This document shows positions 6,419 to 9,946 of a DNA stretch of 9,946 nucleotides, in pieces. Every line of letters starts with the position of its first letter. Within the stretch, counting starts at the first letter, position 1. A program made the translations under genes and the position numbers. Source of the stretch: Pyrinomonadaceae bacterium (GTDB lineage Bacteria; Acidobacteriota; Blastocatellia; Pyrinomonadales; Pyrinomonadaceae). Location of the stretch: assembly GCA_014379795.1 (NCBI GenBank), contig JACMLC010000756.1, positions 1 to 9,946 of the forward strand, in the 5' to 3' direction. The notes under the pieces were generated by a model. That model searched no databases. It was given only the letters and a program-made list of their open reading frames with translations, and was not told the origin of the DNA.

Positions 6419-6676
6419 TAGTCCATCTCTCAGGACGGGCGCGGTCTGTCCCACACGGATAAGCCTGCATAGCGACTGCGCGCGACTCCCGGCACTCAAG
6501 GCTGTAGCTCGCTTCGGCGCAGACCGTGTGGCAGAGCGTGACGATTGCCGTTTAGTCGGGGGAGGTTGAACGAGCGGCAAAAGTATTTGCCGCAATTGAA
6601 AGGGCAATGTAACCGGCGACCCGCGCTGCAAGCTCAGTTGGCGAGGTTGTCAGCGTGCGGCCATAAGCAGTTCGGA
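6419..6676. other. Intergenic segment between the convergent gene clusters
   Basis: I see no gene here. The stretch is still GC-rich and holds an 8-bp inverted repeat CCACACGG (6451-6458) / CCGTGTGG (6524-6531) and the tight hairpin at 6574-6593. It lies between the helicase stop and the stop of the opposing small gene, so any transcription end signals for both clusters should be here. No stem followed by a T-run is visible. Confidence 0.6.
6574..6593. repeat. Perfect 8-bp hairpin between convergent genes
   Basis: GCGGCAAA and TTTGCCGC are separated by AGTA. The hairpin sits between the ends of converging genes, where a bidirectional terminator would be expected, but neither strand shows a following T-tract. 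It may mark a transcription end by another mechanism, or be chance. Confidence 0.5.
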
Positions 6677-6967
6677 TCAGCGACGGCTGCGACTGCGCTT
6701 TGGGAGACGGTCAATATAATTTTTGGATATTCGTAATCCGGCCCCCGTGAGTTTTGTAACTCTCTTGATGGCTTCAACTCTATTCCCGTCTGAGATCAGG
6801 CGGCACAGCTCCTTTTCTACATCCGACGGCAGGGCAATCGTATTCCTCTTCTTATCGTAAGGATAAAGCGGAACGGATTTCTTTCTCAGCAACTGAAAAA
6901 CTTTCTCCAGTATGACCATCACAGCTTTGAGAAAGGTTGTAATTAACGCAGCGCTCCACCTATTCAT
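6677..6967 (-). CDS. Small protein with ribosomal L7/L12 C-terminal-like motif
   Basis: A 96-aa product. Residues 57-88 (LISDGNRVEAIKRVTKLTG, then AGLRISKNYIDRL) follow the pattern of the L7/L12 C-terminal fold, in which GNKIEAIK, TG.GL and AK..V are conserved. In L7/L12 that face binds translation factors; stand-alone copies are common small proteins of unknown role. The N-terminus (1-28) is hydrophobic and amphipathic, possibly a membrane-associated helix, and the tail is Arg-rich (RSRSRR). An internal Met at 17 is an alternative start. The gene overlaps the end of its upstream neighbour by 8 nt, indicating translational coupling. Base composition is more AT-rich than the helicase operon. 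It is not the real ribosomal protein, because it lacks the L7/L12 dimerisation N-terminus and the rplJ context. Confidence 0.7.
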   Translation of the reverse strand: MNRWSAALITTFLKAVMVILEKVFQLLRKKSVPLYPYDKKRNTIALPSDVEKELCRLISDGNRVEAIKRVTKLTGAGLRISKNYIDRLPKRSRSRR

Positions 6968-7178
6968 GTTGGTTCATCCACTGTCCGAGACCTCTCTCTA
7001 AAGCCTGCAAAGCCTGGTCAAGAGTTTTGTAAGATTTATGGCCTTCCCAGACCAGTCCGCCTTCATCGAGAGCCTGGATGAACGAGTCACTGTCATCGTC
7101 CCGACCGATCTGAACCCAACCGTCGGATTTCACCCAGTGGGCAATATTCGGATAGTTTGTCTCAAATGAATGTGCCAT
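6960..7178 (-). CDS. Conserved acidic 72-aa protein of unknown function
   Basis: The sequence runs MAHSFETNYPNIAHWV (1-16), a Gly-Trp strand, RDDDSDSFIQALDEGGLVWEG (26-46) and a helix TLDQALQALERGL (52-64). I have the impression of a recurring bacterial small-protein pattern (YPNI..WV, ALDEGG..WEG) but cannot assign a function. The ATG at 7178 is preferred because the recurring pattern starts there; a GTG at 7214 would add 12 residues. Its 3' end overlaps the start of the L7/L12-like gene. It lies 91 nt downstream of the CcbP-like gene and may be in the same transcript. The Asp-rich turn could bind a cation, which would fit that neighbour, but this is speculative. Confidence 0.7.
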   Translation of the reverse strand: MAHSFETNYPNIAHWVKSDGWVQIGRDDDSDSFIQALDEGGLVWEGHKSYKTLDQALQALERGLGQWMNQHE

Positions 7179-7269
7179 GTTTTCATGATTCTCTTTAGAA
7201 TGAAGTTTGTTCACAGTCTAATCCCCAACAGAAAAGCATTACCGAACTGCAAACTTGCCTGGCTATAAC

Positions 7270-7638
7270 TCAGAACTGGCGTCCTTGATTGACCCAGTAG
7301 TGCCAATCTTCGATAGCCTCCTGCGTTTCTTCATCTACCTTGTGTGCTGCTAACTGAGATAGAGGAACGGCAATCGTCCGTTTCTGCCATCGAACGTTGA
7401 CGAACATTTCACGCTCGCATTCTTTCTCCGGCGGCATCCCAACCACTTTGACCGTTTCCCCTTTGGTTAAGGGAGAGGTCTGCCTTGAGGCGATACATTT
7501 GGCTTTGAAGGGAAACTCCAATTTCTCCTCAAGATAGTAGTACCACCCCAGTGCCCGTTCGATTTCATCGTAGGCATCAACGATAATCTCCATCGTGATT
7601 CGCTCTTCACGCACCTTGTCGTGCTTAACTTGAGCCAT
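7270..7638 (-). CDS. CcbP-like calcium-binding protein
   Basis: A 122-aa acidic protein with the pattern of the CcbP family, named after the cyanobacterial Ca2+-binding protein that buffers free calcium during heterocyst development. Visible blocks are REERITMEIIVDAYD (10-24), GWYYYLEEKLEFPFKAKC (31-48), PPEKECEREMFV (69-80), AVPLSQL (90-96) and EAIEDWHYWV (107-116). Length and order match the family as I know it. The start at 7638 is decided by a textbook AGGAGGT site 3 nt upstream; an upstream start at 7689 would add 17 unconserved residues. Outside cyanobacteria the role is unknown; binding of calcium is known for the family, and a signalling role here is inference. It appears to lead a short minus-strand operon. 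Confidence 0.85.
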   Translation of the reverse strand: MAQVKHDKVREERITMEIIVDAYDEIERALGWYYYLEEKLEFPFKAKCIASRQTSPLTKGETVKVVGMPPEKECEREMFVNVRWQKRTIAVPLSQLAAHKVDEETQEAIEDWHYWVNQGRQF

Positions 7639-7641
7639 CAG

Positions 7642-7648
7642 ACCTCCT
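7642..7648 (-). promoter_or_regulatory. Strong ribosome binding site of the CcbP-like gene
   Basis: AGGAGGT on the minus strand, separated by CTG from the ATG at 7638. It fixes the start of this gene and is the only full-consensus Shine-Dalgarno site in the window. Confidence 0.85.
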
Positions 7649-7698
7649 GCATTAAATTCACCTCGAACGCTCGCGGCAGTTGTTATCATCTATCAGCT

Positions 7699-7792
7699 AT
7701 TCGCGTCATATGAGCGACGGCGGATTGGCGCGAATCGGGCTATTGCGCCACAAACTTAACATAATTTAGTGCAAATACCCTGATTCGCGTCA
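7699..7792. promoter_or_regulatory. Three GATTCGCG-type boxes upstream of the CcbP-like gene
   Basis: ATTCGCGTCA occurs at 7699-7708 and again at 7783-7792, and the core appears inverted (CGCGAATC) at 7729-7736. All three lie 60-155 nt upstream of the CcbP-like start, around an AT-rich stretch. This is where operator sites would be expected. No matching regulator is known to me, and the clustering could be chance. Confidence 0.3.
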
Positions 7793-7852
7793 AATAAAGA
7801 GAATGTTTAGTGTGAAGTAATCTTCAGTCTCCTGTCCGGGCGTGAGACGTGA

Positions 7853-7993
7853 TCTGGTGAGGAAGCGCTGCGACAGTTGAAGCAGGCGGGGAAGGTTGAG
7901 TCTTTAGGCCGGGGGCCGGGAGCATTGTGGCGAAAAAGAGATGTTACCCCTAAAAAAGAGGTAATAAAGAGGGTAATGTGCTTAACGTATTAG
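7853..7993 (+). pseudogene. Remnant of a winged-helix DNA-binding domain C-terminus
   Basis: A frame beginning after a TGA at 7850-7852 encodes EEALRQLKQAGKVESLGRG, followed by PGALWRK and a Lys-rich tail ending in TAG (46 residues). The pattern of a helix, then G.V...GRG.G..W, is the recognition helix and wing typical of the C-terminal wHTH of Schlafen/AlbA-type or GntR-like proteins. No start codon and no continuous upstream frame exist, so the rest of the gene is gone. The match is to a short and common pattern, so chance is not excluded. Confidence 0.35.
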
Positions 7994-8150
7994 CCCATGC
8001 GCCGCATACATGAATCCATGTGCTGGCTTGAAAGCGAGCCTGTTAGCCTGTGCCTGTAAAATCCACTTTTGATTTAACGAAAACACAAGGGAAAGTTCGT
8101 TTAAGAACAGAGCCGGATTGGAAACGATTCGGCGTCAAGCTGTATTTCTA

Positions 8151-8162
8151 AAATTGCAATTT
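8151..8162. repeat. Perfect 12-bp palindrome
   Basis: AAATTGCAATTT is its own reverse complement. It lies about 150 nt beyond the 3' end of the SIR2 gene in gene-free DNA. It could be a dimeric regulator site, but nothing nearby supports that. Confidence 0.3.
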
Positions 8163-8313
8163 ATAGCAATAACTCCTTCCGGTTTTTGGAAAAGCCCCGC
8201 TATAGGACTCTTATTTTGTAATGAACTCAAATTTAAAAGAGACTTCGCGTAACATCTCCACCGATAGTAGTTTGCTCGTATTTCCACCTTGCCCTATCAC
8301 GTACCACACCTAG

Positions 8314-9357
8314 TCAGTGGATTTCACGGAGCATTACTGGAATGTCGCTATGCTCAGTGTACCAGATTGCTTCTACTCCCATGTCCCGGAATAGCTGCTC
8401 ATCGTAAAGGTGTTGCGCCGAAAGCATATTATTGATCGCGCTCTCAAACTGTCTGGAATTTTTGAGGTTAGCCTGGATCGGCTGTCCGGTCGAGAATTGG
8501 CTCAGCATCCGTTCGTTGATGGTGCGCGCAGCCTTCGTTCTTTCCGCCTGAGTTAGGATATAGTTTTTCCGGAAGAGGAAATGACTAGGAGGATCGTTAG
8601 GAATGTGGCTGGCATCGAGAAGACGGCGCAGGTTGGGATCGGACATCGATAGGCCAATAAAGAGGACGGTGTGATTCCGTAGCGCGTTGAGCATTTCCAC
8701 TTGTGCCCAATGAATTGAAGAGAATGAGAGCTTGTGATACTCGTCTTCGGCAAAGACCAGACCCGCCTCTGGAGGAGTCCCTTTGCTTGGGAGGAAACCG
8801 TGCGGGTGGAGGATGGGAAGACCATTCCCGTTCTTTCGTGCATCATTGTAGACAGTTTGAACCGGTACACCAAGAGCTTCGAGTTCTTGCTCCAGCAGAT
8901 CGTCGAAGTTCAGCGTGATGATCAAAGGGATGCGCCGACCCGACTGCTCGCTGAGCGACGCGAGCTTAGCCACAGCCTTAAGCGCAGTAGCTCCTTTAGG
9001 CTGTGGCTTGGGGTCTTGATACAGCATGTCTCGCAGATATTCTGGAAAAGAACAGCCACGTCCCTTGCTTTGGAATTTCCACTGTGATAGGCGCGCCAGC
9101 ATCATTGGCGTGAGGCCGTATGTTTCAGACAACCACGAACCAAACGGTCTGCGATAGTGTGCCCAGAGTGACTTGAATTGTTCGGGGTATTCATCGACAA
9201 GTAACGTCAAGACCAGATCGCTCCACATCGGAAGCCCATAAGGTTGGGAGACCCCCGCACCGAGAAACAGCACTAATTTATGGTCGCGCCAAGCCTGACG
9301 CAGCCTCTTCTTCACGGTTGGGGATAAGTTAGAGGTTGACTTGCGTTTTCTAGCCAT
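8314..9357 (-). CDS. SIR2-like domain protein, predicted NAD-consuming defence effector
   Basis: A 347-aa protein whose motifs are those of defence-associated SIR2 proteins. It has the Rossmann NAD-binding loop LFLGAGVSQPYGLP at 30-43, the Asn-Asp motif TLNFDDLLE at 148-156, HPHG at 184-187 with His186 as the likely catalytic His, and FIGLSMSDPN at 233-242. Related SIR2 domains in Thoeris ThsA and DSR-type systems hydrolyse NAD+ after phage infection and stop growth of the cell. No second domain (SLOG, TPR, helicase or Argonaute) is visible, and the C-terminal 80 residues are helical and unassigned. The start at 9357 has a weak GGA upstream; ATG at 9372 or TTG at 9393 are alternatives, none with a good site. 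It stands alone with no partner gene adjacent on its strand. Activity is inferred from family motifs. Confidence 0.85.
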   Translation of the reverse strand: MARKRKSTSNLSPTVKKRLRQAWRDHKLVLFLGAGVSQPYGLPMWSDLVLTLLVDEYPEQFKSLWAHYRRPFGSWLSETYGLTPMMLARLSQWKFQSKGRGCSFPEYLRDMLYQDPKPQPKGATALKAVAKLASLSEQSGRRIPLIITLNFDDLLEQELEALGVPVQTVYNDARKNGNGLPILHPHGFLPSKGTPPEAGLVFAEDEYHKLSFSSIHWAQVEMLNALRNHTVLFIGLSMSDPNLRRLLDASHIPNDPPSHFLFRKNYILTQAERTKAARTINERMLSQFSTGQPIQANLKNSRQFESAINNMLSAQHLYDEQLFRDMGVEAIWYTEHSDIPVMLREIH

Positions 9358-9384
9358 GAGGTGATCATCCATCGAAGTTAATAA

Positions 9385-9403
9385 CAGTCTCAAAAAGAGA
9401 CTG
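9385..9403. promoter_or_regulatory. Palindrome upstream of the SIR2 gene
   Basis: CAGTCTC and GAGACTG (7-bp arms) flank AAAAA, forming a 19-bp palindrome 28 nt upstream of the preferred SIR2 start (13 nt from the ATG at 9372). Position and symmetry suit an operator or a leader hairpin that would hold the toxic effector down. No regulator gene is adjacent. Confidence 0.4.
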
Positions 9404-9423
9404 TCTGAGATTTTGAAAGCATG

Positions 9424-9480
9424 TTAATGGCTGTATTTAGTTTTGCCAAAATAAGAATTTCATGTACCAGCAGCCATTAA
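9424..9480. repeat. 10-bp inverted repeat between the SIR2 and CHAT genes
   Basis: TTAATGGCTG (9424-9433) and CAGCCATTAA (9471-9480) are perfect complements separated by 37 AT-rich nt. The rest of the gap 9394-9619 holds no gene I can see. The repeat may be a promoter-region site for the SIR2 gene or the edge of a small insertion. Confidence 0.45.
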
Positions 9481-9619
9481 TCGCTTTAAACCCGGACTGA
9501 GTGCCACTTATTGCGTTAAATTGCCCAACGAGGAAATGCAAATTTACGCCTATTTTGAGAAGATGGCATCCTTGAAAATCTGCCAATAATCGTGTGAAGT
9601 CCCACCCGGCCTGCTCTGG

Positions 9620-9946
9620 TCATTTCCATTCGCCTTGCAGGACAAAGGCCGCCCAGTAGTAGGGGGCGCGCCATTGTTTTTGTTGCCACATCTCGACCTG
9701 TGCGGTGCGCAGGGCTGCGGCGGGCGTGTGGCCTTCTTTGAGCATGCCTCTGTAAAAACGAGCCATCAATTCTGCGGTCGCTGCGTCATCCACTTTCCAG
9801 AGGCTCGCCGCCACACGCTGTGATCCGGCATACATAAAGCCGCGCGTTAGCCCGATTAATCCTTCGCCCTTGATCTCTTTGCCAAGACCGGTCTGGCACG
9901 CGCTCAAGACAAGCAGCTCCGCAGACAGTTTCAAATTATAAATTTC
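9620..9946 (-). CDS. CHAT-domain caspase-like protease, C-terminal part (runs off the right edge)
   Basis: The visible 108 residues are the end of a CHAT domain. [20 protein letters not shown] carries the catalytic Cys, followed by [20 protein letters not shown], then [19 protein letters not shown] and the closing [12 protein letters not shown]. The frame is open to the last base of the window, so the gene continues and the catalytic His lies outside. CHAT proteases are caspase relatives, usually C-terminal to TPR arrays; known bacterial members act in proteolytic defence responses such as gasdermin cleavage and CRISPR-linked Craspase. The higher GC of this segment differs from the SIR2 region. 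The N-terminal sensor domains cannot be seen, so its trigger and substrate are unknown. Confidence 0.9.
   Translation of the reverse strand, partial: EIYNLKLSAELLVLSACQTGLGKEIKGEGLIGLTRGFMYAGSQRVAASLWKVDDAATAELMARFYRGMLKEGHTPAAALRTAQVEMWQQKQWRAPYYWAAFVLQGEWK

Larger units (their letters stand above)
7690..8313. other. 624-nt region without an intact gene
   Basis: This AT-richer stretch separates the CcbP-like cluster from the SIR2 gene. It holds the GATTCGCG boxes near its left end, a short wHTH-like coding remnant (7853-7993), and a perfect 12-bp palindrome AAATTGCAATTT at 8151-8162. Beyond these I see no ORF with recognisable protein character and no tRNA. The region looks like eroded accessory DNA. 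Confidence 0.6.

Noticed and set aside
6574..6593. Rho-independent terminator
   Set aside because: The stem is perfect, but no T-run follows on either strand.
8734..9087. Plus-strand open frame inside the SIR2 gene
   Set aside because: It lies wholly antisense to the SIR2 motifs and its translation has no recognisable character.

Overview
The window most likely comes from a soil or freshwater bacterium, probably an acidobacterium of the Blastocatellia type. That is a soft inference, resting on the high-GC left half, the S23-type four-helix-bundle gene set in GGAGGCAGG-type repeats, the CHAT protease and the CcbP-like gene. No rRNA or other taxonomic marker is present. It reads as an accessory, defence-island-like region made of two compositionally different halves.

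Left half (1-6418, GC-rich, all + strand): a compact operon. The C-terminal tail of an unseen upstream gene (stop 57-59) abuts an unrecognised 300-aa protein. This is followed at 2 nt by a 427-aa BrxC/BrxD-type (DUF2791) P-loop ATPase, a 124-aa S23/IVS-type four-helix-bundle protein, a second DUF2791-type ATPase carrying an extra N-terminal Tudor-like domain resembling the PcrA/UvrD C-terminus, and a 710-aa Lhr-like superfamily 2 helicase. Two different BREX-like ATPases plus an Lhr-like helicase recall the brxD-brxHI pair of type 2 BREX. However, no PglX methylase, PglZ phosphatase or PglW kinase lies in the window, so this looks like a BREX-related but distinct module that continues off the left edge. 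It is the best candidate here for an undescribed nucleic-acid-targeting defence system.

The S23 gene sits between the two ATPases and is bracketed by inverted purine/pyrimidine-rich repeats that begin at the stop codon of the first ATPase. A second hairpin sharing a 29-nt core (25/29 identical) begins 2 nt after the stop of the second ATPase, without an S23 gene. This looks like a mobile IVS-like unit and a solo copy of its end, both placed at gene ends where they do not interrupt coding.

Right half (6419-9946, clearly more AT-rich from about 6680, mostly - strand): a small cluster reading right to left encodes a CcbP-like calcium-binding protein, a 72-aa acidic conserved protein and a small protein with an L7/L12 C-terminal-like motif (the last two overlap by 8 nt). 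A 624-nt stretch without an intact gene follows and carries a short wHTH-like coding remnant. Then comes a SIR2-like predicted NADase (a typical abortive-infection effector), and finally the C-terminal 108 residues of a CHAT caspase-like protease that runs off the right edge. SIR2 and CHAT effectors beside the ATPase/helicase operon strengthen the defence-island reading. Functions are inferred from motifs only; nothing here shows activity.
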